A stretch of 64,000 nt of DNA from DATFVA01 sp963839165 (GTDB taxonomy: Bacteria > Bacteroidota > Ignavibacteria > Ignavibacteriales > Ignavibacteriaceae): contig CAWIUG010000036.1 in the NCBI GenBank assembly GCA_963839165.1, positions 124,001 to 188,000 of the forward strand, in the 5' to 3' direction. Positions within the stretch are counted from its first letter, which is position 1; each line of letters opens with the position of its first letter. Below, piece by piece: positions 9,873 to 18,230 of the stretch. Both the position numbers and the translations under genes were made by a program. The notes below the pieces were generated by a model that had not been told where the DNA came from, did no database searches, and worked only from the letters and a program-made list of their open reading frames with translations.

Positions 9873-10970
9873 TTATTTTTTACCGTCTGCGGGGAAAAAG
9901 TTGACGCACAAGTTAAAGACATCCTCTTCCTCAATATCGTCAATCAGGTCAGATTTCCTGATGTACACCTTGTTCTCGCCTATGGGAGCCCAGTTAAGGG
10001 GATTAGTGGGACCAAATATCGAGATCTGGGGGGTATTTGTCGTCCCGGCCACGTGCATAATGCCGGTATCATTTGAGATAAACAGATCTGACAATGAAAT
10101 CAAGGCAGCTACCTCGGGAATTTTCCTGTTGATAAAAACCGGAAGCCGAAACGGTACGTTCGCTGTAACAAATTTTATTTCTTCTTTGTCGCCCGAACTT
10201 CCGGTTAGGTACAGATCAGCTCCGTAAGTTGCCTTCAGCCGCTTGATGAGCCCCGAATATTTATAAAGCGACCAGCGGTTCTGTGGTTTGCCCGCTCCTA
10301 CATGCATTCCTATCAGAATTTCCCCGCCCTTATTGCGGAAGGTTTCTATAAACTTCCTGGCCGATTTCAGATCACTTTCATCAAAGGTGATTTCAGAACG
10401 GTAATTACCTGTTGTAATGCCGAAAGGTCTGATGATATCAAGACTCCGCTCGGATACGTTTGAATCGGGATGTTTCCTCCAGTCAATTCCTACCCTCCTG
10501 TCAAAGAAAAATGCACTGTCGTTTCTTTTACCGTCAAGACTTAAGGGACCAACCCTTGTCCTAGTTTTCGATAACCTCGCAATCAGGTTGCTGGTAAATG
10601 AGATTGAAACTGTAACAGGTACCAGGGTTACATCATATCCTTCCCGCAGCAGACTCACGAACTTTGAGAGGTAAAATGGATTATATATCTTCTTTTTATC
10701 GAAGATAAAAATCCTATCGAGAAATTTGTTTTTTATCATTCCGGGGTAATTAAAAGGACTTACAATAAGCGTGATATTACTATCTGGATATTTTTCCTTG
10801 ATCGCCCTGAATACCGAGACCCCGGCAAGGAGATCGCCCAGCTGATTGTGCTGCCTGACGATGAGAAATTTTCTGGGATGGCCAAGGTAGGTGCTTTTGT
10901 TTTCCGGAACAGAAAGAAGCTTTTGGAATATATTGTAAACAGCAGATGAAATGAAGTTTTGTTTTGCCAT
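9873..10970 (-). CDS. Glycosyltransferase family 9 (heptosyltransferase-like)
   Basis: A 365-residue GT-B glycosyltransferase of family 9, which adds heptose or other sugars to the LPS inner core using an ADP-activated donor. It has the N-terminal motif HNQLGDLLAG, the mid-protein MHVGAGKPQNRWS and the family signature SNDTGIMHVAGTT followed by IFGPTNPLNW. No membrane segment; it acts at the cytoplasmic face. It is the last gene of the folB-folK-kinase-small-membrane-protein unit, with which it shares strand and tight spacing. It fits with the Kdo transferase at the right edge of the window as an LPS core function, though the acceptor is not determinable. Confidence 0.92.
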   Translation of the reverse strand: MAKQNFISSAVYNIFQKLLSVPENKSTYLGHPRKFLIVRQHNQLGDLLAGVSVFRAIKEKYPDSNITLIVSPFNYPGMIKNKFLDRIFIFDKKKIYNPFYLSKFVSLLREGYDVTLVPVTVSISFTSNLIARLSKTRTRVGPLSLDGKRNDSAFFFDRRVGIDWRKHPDSNVSERSLDIIRPFGITTGNYRSEITFDESDLKSARKFIETFRNKGGEILIGMHVGAGKPQNRWSLYKYSGLIKRLKATYGADLYLTGSSGDKEEIKFVTANVPFRLPVFINRKIPEVAALISLSDLFISNDTGIMHVAGTTNTPQISIFGPTNPLNWAPIGENKVYIRKSDLIDDIEEEDVFNLCVNFFPADGKK

Positions 10971-10974
10971 TTAT

Positions 10975-11176
10975 TTAATTTTTGTCGTTCTCATCCTGCT
11001 TTTTTATCTCGGTAAAATCGGCATCTTCAATATTTTCATACTTACTTTTTGTCTTTCTCTCTCTGAAAATCAGCCTTCTTTTTAGCACCTAACCTGAAGT
11101 TTGCAATGAATACCTTCACAACAAAATATATGGCATAAAATAAAACAAAAAATAATATTAATCTGATCAAACTCAT
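10975..11176 (-). pseudogene. Small single-pass membrane protein, frameshifted
   Basis: A short gene missed by simple ORF rules. ATG 11176 overlaps the kinase stop as ATGA. The first frame reads MSLIRLILFFVLFYAIYF (one transmembrane helix) and then a basic stretch to a stop at 11042 (44 residues). In another frame the reading continues as KYENIEDADFTEIKKQ up to TAA at 10975. Removing one A from the A5 run (11046-11050 on the plus strand as ttttt) joins them into a ~66-residue protein. The layout, one helix, basic linker, then an acidic 'ENIEDADFTEI' tail, resembles short DUF4834-like Bacteroidota proteins; that family assignment is tentative. It could be a sequencing error rather than decay. 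Confidence 0.6.
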
Positions 11177-11847
11177 TCTACCCTCTTCGATTCAGGCTTA
11201 AAGTACTCTTTAACGCCTCTGTCCTTTCTGAAGATCTGTTTAAATAGTTCATTAAAATCCTGATCATTATTTACAAAATCAATCCCCGTGGAGTTGACAA
11301 TAAGAAGAGGAGTATCTGTGTACCTGAAGAAAAAGTGTGTGTAGGCGTCGCTGAGTTCTTCAATATAACTCCTCGTCAGGTTCCGTTCTATCTTACGACT
11401 TCTCTTCTTTATGTTGAACATAAGCCTGTCAACACTCGACTGAAGAAATACAACAAGATCAGGTTTTCTTAAACTTCGTGAGAGCAGTGGAAATATGCTT
11501 TCATATAACTTCAGCTCTTCACCATTCAGGTTTAAGTAAGCAAAAATTCTGTCTTTATCAAATACATAATCACTCACTATGTGCTGGGTGAACAGGTTCT
11601 CCTGGTTAAGCTCTTCCTGCTGTTTGAACCTGTTTATTAAAAAAAACATCTGTGTCTGGAACGCGTATCTCCTGCGGTCGGAGTAGAAACTTTCAAGGAA
11701 TGGATTAACTTCAAACTGCTCCAGTATCAGCTCCGCGTTAAGCTTGTCGCTTATCTTTTTCGCAAGTGACGTTTTTCCTGCGCCTATAACCCCCTCAATA
11801 GCTATATACTTAACATCATGATTGTCGCTCAATTGATTTACCATCAT
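11173..11847 (-). CDS. Deoxynucleoside kinase
   Basis: A 224-residue dNK-family kinase (deoxyadenosine/deoxyguanosine kinase type) that phosphorylates salvaged deoxynucleosides. P-loop EGVIGAGKTS at residues 18-27, the substrate motif SDYVFDKDRIF typical of bacterial dAK/dGK, and a lid-like arginine-rich RSRKIERNLTRSYIEEL. It starts at ATG 11847, overlapping the folK stop as ATGA; the adjacent in-frame ATG is an alternative start. Coupling to folK is common in Bacteroidota, where folK and dNK are often neighbours. Intact. Confidence 0.93.
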   Translation of the reverse strand: MMVNQLSDNHDVKYIAIEGVIGAGKTSLAKKISDKLNAELILEQFEVNPFLESFYSDRRRYAFQTQMFFLINRFKQQEELNQENLFTQHIVSDYVFDKDRIFAYLNLNGEELKLYESIFPLLSRSLRKPDLVVFLQSSVDRLMFNIKKRSRKIERNLTRSYIEELSDAYTHFFFRYTDTPLLIVNSTGIDFVNNDQDFNELFKQIFRKDRGVKEYFKPESKRVE

Positions 11848-12342
11848 AATTTGTAATCGGTTTTCGAGATTATATTTTTTTCGATCTTATTCAGATCGAT
11901 TTCTGAAGCTTTAATTCCTTTTTCGGGGATAATAAAATCGGGGGCGATTTCACTCAGCGGTACAATAACAAAATCTCTGTTCATAATTCCTTCGTGAGGT
12001 ATCCTTAGTTCTATTATCGGAATAAATCGTTTTATTGTAAAATAATAAATCCAGATCAATTTCCCTCGGTCCCCACTTCTCTCTCTTCTTTCTTCCAAGC
12101 TTTTCTTCCACCAGCTTTAAGCGATGGAAAAGTTCCTTCAGCCAGTAGTCCGTCTCTACCCCGATAACGGCGTTCAAAAAATTATCCTGTTCAATATTTC
12201 CGAAGGGCCTTGTTTCATAGATAGACGACCTGGCGGTGATGGTGCATCCGTGATCGGATTCAAGCAGATCAACTGCCCTGCTGAGATTTACCTCCCTGTT
12301 ACCTCTGTTGGTTCCGAGCGCTATGTATGCTGTAACTGAAAT
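11844..12342 (-). pseudogene. folK: FolK, HPPK, with frameshift and no standard start codon
   Basis: 2-amino-4-hydroxy-6-hydroxymethyldihydropteridine pyrophosphokinase of folate synthesis. The frame from 12342 reads SVTAYIALGTNRGNREVNLS, then YETRPFGNIEQDNFLNAVIG and GPREIDLDLLFYNKT, all FolK hallmarks. It then shifts frame near 12024-12026 (an extra T in a TTT run on the minus strand) and continues as IPIIELRIPHEGIMNRDFV to the stop at 11844. Repaired length is ~165 residues, normal for FolK. Between the upstream in-frame stop and the first conserved residue there is no ATG, GTG or TTG; the best start is ATT 12342, eight bases after AGAGG, or less likely an ATA nearer folB. It lies between folB and the deoxynucleoside kinase. 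Confidence 0.85.
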
Positions 12343-12356
12343 TTTTCGTTCCTCTA

Positions 12357-12728
12357 CTATAGTTCTTCTCTCGCTTTGATTACCTCAACTTCAACGCAGT
12401 CAACTACTCCTCCGAGAGGAGGACTGTTTTTCCTTACGCGAACACATACTTTCTGCAGCTGCTTAAAGTTAATTAAAAGTTCATCCGCTAATTTGGTGGC
12501 TAGCGATTCTATCAGGTAATGTTTTTCATCCAGCGCAAGTTTATACAGAAACTTGTATACTTTATGATAATCTATTGTTTCAGAAAGATTATCATCAATG
12601 GCAGCTTTTGAAAAATCCGTATATAGGTCAACGTCTGCTTCGAACTTTCCGCCTACGGTCTGCTCTTCCGACAAAACTCCGTGGTATCCGTAGAATGCGG
12701 CCTTTTTAATTCTTATAATATTTTCCAT
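12357..12728 (-). CDS. folB: Dihydroneopterin aldolase
   Basis: FolB converts 7,8-dihydroneopterin to 6-hydroxymethyl-dihydropterin, the step before FolK. 123 residues, family length. Near the N-terminus is AAFYGYHGVLSEEQTVGGKF with the conserved YG.HG and the substrate-ring Glu, then LIESLATKLADELL and the C-terminal VRVRKNSPPLGGVVDCVEVEV. It is first gene of the folB-folK-kinase unit. Intact. Confidence 0.95.
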   Translation of the reverse strand: MENIIRIKKAAFYGYHGVLSEEQTVGGKFEADVDLYTDFSKAAIDDNLSETIDYHKVYKFLYKLALDEKHYLIESLATKLADELLINFKQLQKVCVRVRKNSPPLGGVVDCVEVEVIKAREEL

Positions 12729-12804
12729 AGATTCTCCAAAAATTTAGGCTGGATTTACCATCGTCTTATTCTTTAATCTTAAAAACTTCTCCTGCCGCAT
12801 CGGC

Positions 12805-13548
12805 TCAGTCATAATGCTCTTTCAACGCTATTGCACCCAGCGCCCTGCCTGATAATCTCCCATCCCTCCTGTAAGAATGAAGAAGCTCTTTGTACTCAAA
12901 ACTGCACAAAGCGGATTTCTGAATCTGACCTGGAGGAACTCCCTCATTTATGATCATATCGTAATTCGCGGCAGCAACATCAAGATAGAGTTTGTTATCC
13001 TTCTTATCCACGTAGCGCGCCTCAAATTGATCTGCTACTTCTCTTCCTACTTCGTAATTAACCTGACTTACCGAGGGTCCAAGATACACAAATAAATTTT
13101 CAGCATTGCATCCGAAATCTGACTTTAACTTTTTCAGGGTCTTTGCTGTGATTTCTTTTTGTGTCCCTCTCCAGCCCGAATGTATTCCCGCTATTATTTT
13201 TTTCTTTCGCTCATATATGAATATTGAGGTACAGTCGGCAGTACTGATACATAACGCTGTATCTGTTTTATCGGTTATCATCGCGTCAGATTCACCCGCG
13301 TTCCCTGGTTCGGAAATGCAGGTTATGGTATCGCCGTGTACCTGCTTTTGAAACGCGGCCATTCCCATCGATAGTCCAAGCGCGGTGAAGAAGGTCTTCC
13401 TGTTGTTTATCACGGTTTCTCTCTCATCGTCAACTGATAATGAGAGGTTAAAATAATACGGCGGTTTAGATTCTGTACCGAATTTGGTGCTGAAACCGAA
13501 TATTATCTCCGGAAATTCGTTAAATATGTGTGGTTTAAGTATAAGCAT
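12805..13548 (-). CDS. pgeF: Multicopper polyphenol oxidase / peptidoglycan editing factor PgeF
   Basis: A 247-residue member of the YfiH/DUF152 family, known as laccase-domain protein and, in E. coli, as an editing amidase that removes L-Ser-containing errors from peptidoglycan precursors. The metal-site residues are visible: His71 (KQVHGDTI), Cys106 (STADCTSIF) and His123 (GIHSGWRGT), plus the late motif YLGPSVSQVNYEV. Start ATG 13548, 250 bp divergent-type spacing from surE. Intact. Confidence 0.93.
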   Translation of the reverse strand: MLILKPHIFNEFPEIIFGFSTKFGTESKPPYYFNLSLSVDDERETVINNRKTFFTALGLSMGMAAFQKQVHGDTITCISEPGNAGESDAMITDKTDTALCISTADCTSIFIYERKKKIIAGIHSGWRGTQKEITAKTLKKLKSDFGCNAENLFVYLGPSVSQVNYEVGREVADQFEARYVDKKDNKLYLDVAAANYDMIINEGVPPGQIQKSALCSFEYKELLHSYRRDGRLSGRALGAIALKEHYD

Positions 13549-13695
13549 AACAGAGGTGTAAATTTAAGAAATATTTTTCCGTTAATTAAGAACAAAAAGA
13601 ATATTAATAGGGAACGGTACCCTATCATTCAATTGAGACTATAGGGGGCATGTGTCATATTGGCATACTTATTTGAATCTTGATAAGGAAAAACA

Positions 13696-14474
13696 TTGAA
13701 AATACTGGTAACTAACGATGATGGAATTGAAGCTCCGGGTATAGCTGCCCTGGCTGAGTCACTTAAAGAAATTGCCGAGGTGATTATTGTGGCTCCTCTA
13801 AAGGAGCAGAGTGCAGTTGGTCATTCTATAACTATGCAGCTTCCGCTGCGTGTGACTGATTATAAAAAGAACGGAAGTTTTTTCGGCTATGCAGTAAGCG
13901 GGACCCCGGCCGACTGCGTGAAGATTGGCGTAAGGAATATTATGAAGTCCCCTCCGACCTTGTCATGTCGGGCATAAATCATGGCTCTAATACAGCTATA
14001 AATATAATATACTCGGGTACGGTTTCAGCCGCCCGTGAGGCCGCCATAATGGATATTCCCTCTATGGCTATCTCGGTCACAAATCATGAAGCCTCCGATT
14101 TCAGGTTCGCTGGAAAGGTTTCAAAACTGCTTGCCCGTGAACTCGCCGGCAAGGACCTCCCGCTCGGTACTCTTCTGAATGTGAATGTGCCCGACCTTCC
14201 CGAGGATCAGATAGCAGGAATAAAGCTGACCCGTCAGGGTAAATCGAAATGGGATGATATTTATGAGCAGCGGATCGATCCTTCCGGTAGAAATTATTAC
14301 TGGCTTACCGGAAACCTCATGGAGGTTGATACTGAAATAGAAACCGACCAGGCTGCGGTAAGGAAAAATTATGTGTCCGTTAGCCCGATTCATTTCGATC
14401 TAACCGACTATGAAACTTTTGAAAGAATGAAAAACTGGAAAATTGAGAATCTTCTAAATGGCAAAAAATCATAG
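13696..14474 (+). pseudogene. surE: SurE 5'-nucleotidase, frameshifted
   Basis: SurE is a metal-dependent survival-protein nucleotidase acting on nucleoside monophosphates. The frame begins at TTG 13696 with KILVTNDDGIEAPG carrying the metal-binding Asp-Asp and reaches GTPADCVKIGV before a premature stop at ~13975. A second frame takes over with DLVMSGINHGSNTA, the other metal-site block, to TAG 14474. One base appears missing, probably in the C-rich run at 13949-13955. The repaired protein is 259 residues, matching SurE. The end overlaps the phzF-like gene by 17 bp. Either a true mutation or an assembly error. Confidence 0.88.
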
Positions 14475-15327
14475 AATATTTCAGATAGACGCGTTTACAG
14501 AGAATTCATTTGAAGGGAATTCCGCGGGAGTAATGTTCGCCGATAATTTTTCTTCTGAACTGATGCAGAAGATTGCCCGTGAAATGAATGTTGCTGAAAC
14601 GGCGTTTCTTTCCCCTTCGGATAAAGCTGACTTTACACTCCGGTGGTTCACTCCCGCTGTTGAAGTTGAGCTTTGCGGACACGCAACTATTGCCTCGCTT
14701 CATTTCCTGCACGAGAATGACCGGCTGCCCGATAATTCATCTGTAAGCTTTGAAACAAAAAGCGGGATCCTAACCTGCGGTATCCGCGATGGCTGGTACT
14801 ATATGCAGATCCCTCTCTATAAAATAGAGGAATTCTCAGGTTGTAAGGAGGAGATAGTTGAGGCTGTTGGCGCAGAAACCTCTTCTGTTCCTGACAATAT
14901 CCCTTTTATTATCCTCGATAACGGTAATCTTTATTTCAGGGTGGACGGATTAAAAAGCCTCCGGGGACTGAAACCCGATTTTAAGAAGCTTAAGAAATTA
15001 ACAGAAGATAAGCATGAATTCGAGGGTGTGGTCGTTTATTCGCTTGAGACAGTGGATGACGCAAGTTTTGCTCACAGCAGATACTTTGTTCCATACTACG
15101 GTATAGATGAAGACCCGGTTACAGGTTCTACAAACGGTCCAATGCTTATGGTATTCAGGGAGCTGGGATTTGTTGATGCTGAGGCTGAGGACCTCTCCCT
15201 GGTGTTTGAACAGGGAGATACCATGGGGCGAAAAGGACGGGTTAAGGTAACATATAAAAAGTCGACTGAGGAGCTTTACATATCCGGAAAAGCAGTTACT
15301 GTTCTTAAGGGAGAACTTGCCTTTTAA
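14458..15327 (+). CDS. PhzF family isomerase/epimerase-like protein
   Basis: A 289-residue PhzF-fold protein (two-domain diaminopimelate-epimerase-like barrel). The conserved Glu47 lies in NVAETAFL, with ELCGHATIASL and the C-terminal DEDPVTGSTNGP. Most members outside phenazine clusters have unknown substrates, and no phenazine genes are nearby, so a phenazine role is not proposed. The start overlaps the surE end by 17 bp, and its stop overlaps the next ATG by one base (TAATG), so these three genes are likely one transcript. Confidence 0.92.
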   Translation: MAKNHRIFQIDAFTENSFEGNSAGVMFADNFSSELMQKIAREMNVAETAFLSPSDKADFTLRWFTPAVEVELCGHATIASLHFLHENDRLPDNSSVSFETKSGILTCGIRDGWYYMQIPLYKIEEFSGCKEEIVEAVGAETSSVPDNIPFIILDNGNLYFRVDGLKSLRGLKPDFKKLKKLTEDKHEFEGVVVYSLETVDDASFAHSRYFVPYYGIDEDPVTGSTNGPMLMVFRELGFVDAEAEDLSLVFEQGDTMGRKGRVKVTYKKSTEELYISGKAVTVLKGELAF

Positions 15328-17477
15328 TGCTAAACTTCGATAAAATCAATCTCTCCTTTTCCTTCAACGGAGTTTTTTTCTTTTTAGGATTAATTCTTCT
15401 TGCGGCATATGCAATTTACATGTACCGCTATACGCTGCCCCCTGTTAGTTCTGTAAAAAAAACTATCCTTGTGCTTCTGCGTACTTTCGCCCTGATCCTT
15501 CTGCTTTTCATTATATTCGAGCCCGTTGTTACCCTGGTAAAGAAGGTCATCCTCCGGCCCGTAAACCTTGTGTTTGTGGATGACTCACACTCCATACAAA
15601 TCAAGGACGGAACTCAGAGGAGTGAGAATGTTAAACGTTTTGTGGATGGACTGAATAATCATAATCTGTCTGCCGGTTCAGAATTGTTCACCTTCGGCTC
15701 ACGTATTAAGCCATTTCTTTATGATAGTCTCTCACAGTTAAGTTTTTCGGAAGGGAATACAAATTTCTCTGATATTTTTTCTTTCATCAGAAATAAGAAG
15801 GAGAATATCGCGTCTGTATCTATCGTAAGCGACGGCGTTATAACTGAAGGAGCAAATCCTCTCTTTAATGCCGAGAAGCTGAATATCCCTGTCTTCACCA
15901 TCGGTGTGGGCGATACAACAAAAAGGAATGATGTACTGATCAAAAATGTTCTGCATAACGAATTTATTTATGCCGAAACTCCTACTACGATCTCAACAAC
16001 TATTCTGAACCGCGGATTCAGTAATAAACCTGCCGTTATCTCTTTATATGAAGAAGGAAACCTGCTTGAGCAGAGAACTGTTGCTTTGTCTGCTGACGGT
16101 ACACAGAATGAGACCTTCACTTATACACCTAAAACAGGCGGCGAAAAGAAGCTTAAACTCGCACTGAATAACCTCGACGGGGAATTCACTTATGAGAATA
16201 ATAAAAGGGTGTTCTATATAAATGTTCTCAGTAATAAGGTTAAGATCTTTATCCTTGCCGGATCTCCCGCGCCCGACCTGGCTTTTATAAAGAATTCTCT
16301 TGAAGAGGATAAGAACTTGTCGGTAAAGTCATTAACTCAAACGGCCCCGGGAAAGTACATTGAGAAACTGAATCCCGCTGCTGAACTCGACAGTGCCCAG
16401 GTCCTTATTCTCCTGGGGTTTCCTTCGAAAGGAACAGCAGGCGATCTTCTGAACCAGGTGAAGAATGCAATAGCTTCCAAAGGTAAACCATTCCTGCTTG
16501 TTCTTGAAGATAACACTGACCTTAACAGGTTAAAAACGCTTCAACCTGAACTCCCTTTTACTATCCAAAATATCGATAACGGGTTCTCTGAAGTTCAGCC
16601 TGTGGTTCAGATAAGTGAGAATGAAAACCCTCTGATCCATAATGATTCTGATAATCCCTCCCTCGCCTGGAATAATCTTCCCCCGGTGTTTATTACTAAT
16701 TCTGATATAAGCGCGCGGCCTGAAAGTGAAGTTGTTGTAAAAGCCAGACTTAATAATACTGCCTTGAATACGCCTATGATAGTAACAAGAAAGATAGGTA
16801 CCAAGAGATCCATTGCCGTACTCGCGGGCGGAATATGGAGATGGAAGCTCCAGACGGCCACAAAGAACCTTACCTTGTTCGATAGTTTTATACAGAATAG
16901 TATTAAATGGCTCCGAAGTACCGGTGAACAGAAACAGGTAACGGTTAAAACAGGAAAGAAACTTTATGCGCTGGGTGAACCTGTTGAGTTTTCAGCAGAG
17001 GTATATGATGCTTCATATAACCCTGTTTCTGATGCTGAGGTTACGGTGAGCATAACTCATAACGGTAAAAAGGATGAGGTAATATTAAATTCTCTGGGAA
17101 ACGGACTTTATGAGGGCACTTACACAACAACTCAAACAGGAGATTTCACCTTTACGGGTAAAGCCTCCCTCAACGATAAGGTACTTGGAACAGACGGTGG
17201 TAGTTTTAATATCGGGGAAGTTGATATAGAGCAATTAAACCCTGTTACTAATTATGAATTTCTGTCATCGCTTGCTGAAAATACAGGGGGTAAATATTTC
17301 TATTATCCGGATATGAACAAGGTGTATTCTCTGCTTGAGAATATCCGCCGGAATGCTTCGAAGGAAAAGACTGAGGTAAATGAGATACGACTCTGGTCGA
17401 ATGAGTGGCTTCTTATTATTGTTATTGTTCTGCTCGGAACAGAATGGTTTATACGGAAACAATCGGGTATGTTATAA
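15327..17477 (+). CDS. VWA-domain membrane protein with Ig-like C-terminal part
   Basis: A 716-residue inner-membrane protein. Two helices (about 15-33 and 45-70) are followed by a von Willebrand A-like domain whose MIDAS DDSHS (85-89) and VSDGVITEGANP are visible. A large periplasmic part follows with beta-sandwich and ThuA/GATase-like stretches, then a C-terminal helix near EWLLIIVIVLL and a short KQSGML tail. This architecture is common in Bacteroidota near BatA/MoxR-type complexes. Its role is unknown, possibly envelope stress or substrate presentation. It is coupled to phzF by TAATG and followed directly by comF. Confidence 0.8.
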   Translation: MLNFDKINLSFSFNGVFFFLGLILLAAYAIYMYRYTLPPVSSVKKTILVLLRTFALILLLFIIFEPVVTLVKKVILRPVNLVFVDDSHSIQIKDGTQRSENVKRFVDGLNNHNLSAGSELFTFGSRIKPFLYDSLSQLSFSEGNTNFSDIFSFIRNKKENIASVSIVSDGVITEGANPLFNAEKLNIPVFTIGVGDTTKRNDVLIKNVLHNEFIYAETPTTISTTILNRGFSNKPAVISLYEEGNLLEQRTVALSADGTQNETFTYTPKTGGEKKLKLALNNLDGEFTYENNKRVFYINVLSNKVKIFILAGSPAPDLAFIKNSLEEDKNLSVKSLTQTAPGKYIEKLNPAAELDSAQVLILLGFPSKGTAGDLLNQVKNAIASKGKPFLLVLEDNTDLNRLKTLQPELPFTIQNIDNGFSEVQPVVQISENENPLIHNDSDNPSLAWNNLPPVFITNSDISARPESEVVVKARLNNTALNTPMIVTRKIGTKRSIAVLAGGIWRWKLQTATKNLTLFDSFIQNSIKWLRSTGEQKQVTVKTGKKLYALGEPVEFSAEVYDASYNPVSDAEVTVSITHNGKKDEVILNSLGNGLYEGTYTTTQTGDFTFTGKASLNDKVLGTDGGSFNIGEVDIEQLNPVTNYEFLSSLAENTGGKYFYYPDMNKVYSLLENIRRNASKEKTEVNEIRLWSNEWLLIIVIVLLGTEWFIRKQSGML

Positions 17478-17487
17478 GGGAATTAAA

Positions 17488-18168
17488 ATGACCGGGATGG
17501 GGAATGACTTTCTTGATTTTTTTCTGCCGCGGTTTTGTCCCTGCTGCAGTACAAAGCTCCTTCCATCATCTCCTCCCGTATGCCCTCAATGCCTTTCAAA
17601 AATAAAAGAGGCGCTGCCGGAGAGGATTTCGTTAGAATTTAACCGCAAGTTTGCACGCACGCAGGTTATAAGCCGCTTTATTTCCTGTTTCGTTTTTGAG
17701 AAGGATAAAGAACTTCAGCAGATCATTCATTCAATGAAGTACCGAAGGAAATTTCTACTGGGTGTTTTCCTTGGAGAACTGCTCGGAGAAAAGATAAAAA
17801 GTGAGTTCGCGGATCTTAAAATTGATGTTGTTGTGCCTGTTCCTCTGCATCATCTGAGGAAGGCAGAAAGACAATATAATCAGTCGTACTACGTGGCAAA
17901 AGGTGTAAGCAGGACGGCCGGAATTATCTTAAATAAGCGGCTTATAAAAAGAAAGAAACCTACCGCGACACAAACTTCCCTCAGGATATCAGAGAGGGAG
18001 AAAAATGTGAAAAATGCGTTCGCGCCTGAAAAGATTCTGCATGGTCAGACGATCCTGCTTGTAGATGATGTGGTAACAACGGGTTCAACTATTACTGAAT
18101 GTGGTAAGACTTTATTGGCCGCAGGGGCGGCTAAGGTATATGCGGCTTCAGCGGCTATCGCGGATTAA
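17488..18168 (+). CDS. comF: ComF family phosphoribosyltransferase-like protein
   Basis: A ComF/GntX-type protein associated with DNA uptake and transformation. I place the start at ATG 17488, behind AAGGGA, giving 226 residues; an upstream in-frame ATG at 17380 would overlap the VWA gene by ~100 bp. N-terminal zinc-ribbon cysteines CPCC...CPQC (about residues 14-34), the mid motif VVPVPLHH and R.YNQS, and the PRPP loop LLVDDVVTTGSTITEC near the C-terminus. Substrate is unknown. The final gene of the surE-phzF-VWA-comF run. Confidence 0.92.
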   Translation: MTGMGNDFLDFFLPRFCPCCSTKLLPSSPPVCPQCLSKIKEALPERISLEFNRKFARTQVISRFISCFVFEKDKELQQIIHSMKYRRKFLLGVFLGELLGEKIKSEFADLKIDVVVPVPLHHLRKAERQYNQSYYVAKGVSRTAGIILNKRLIKRKKPTATQTSLRISEREKNVKNAFAPEKILHGQTILLVDDVVTTGSTITECGKTLLAAGAAKVYAASAAIAD

Positions 18169-18230
18169 GATGAATATGGATCGAAAATGTCGATTAACGT
18201 TGGAGGGAAATAAATCCGGCATAAGTCAAG

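Noticed and set aside
9722..9943. 73-codon minus-strand frame upstream of lepA
   Set aside because: Cys/Gly-rich, non-protein-like, overlaps the glycosyltransferase gene and repeats of the spacer.
13696..14474. Programmed ribosomal frameshift in surE, folK or the protease
   Set aside because: No slippery heptamer with a downstream hairpin was seen; the sites are simple homopolymers and the shifts differ in sign.
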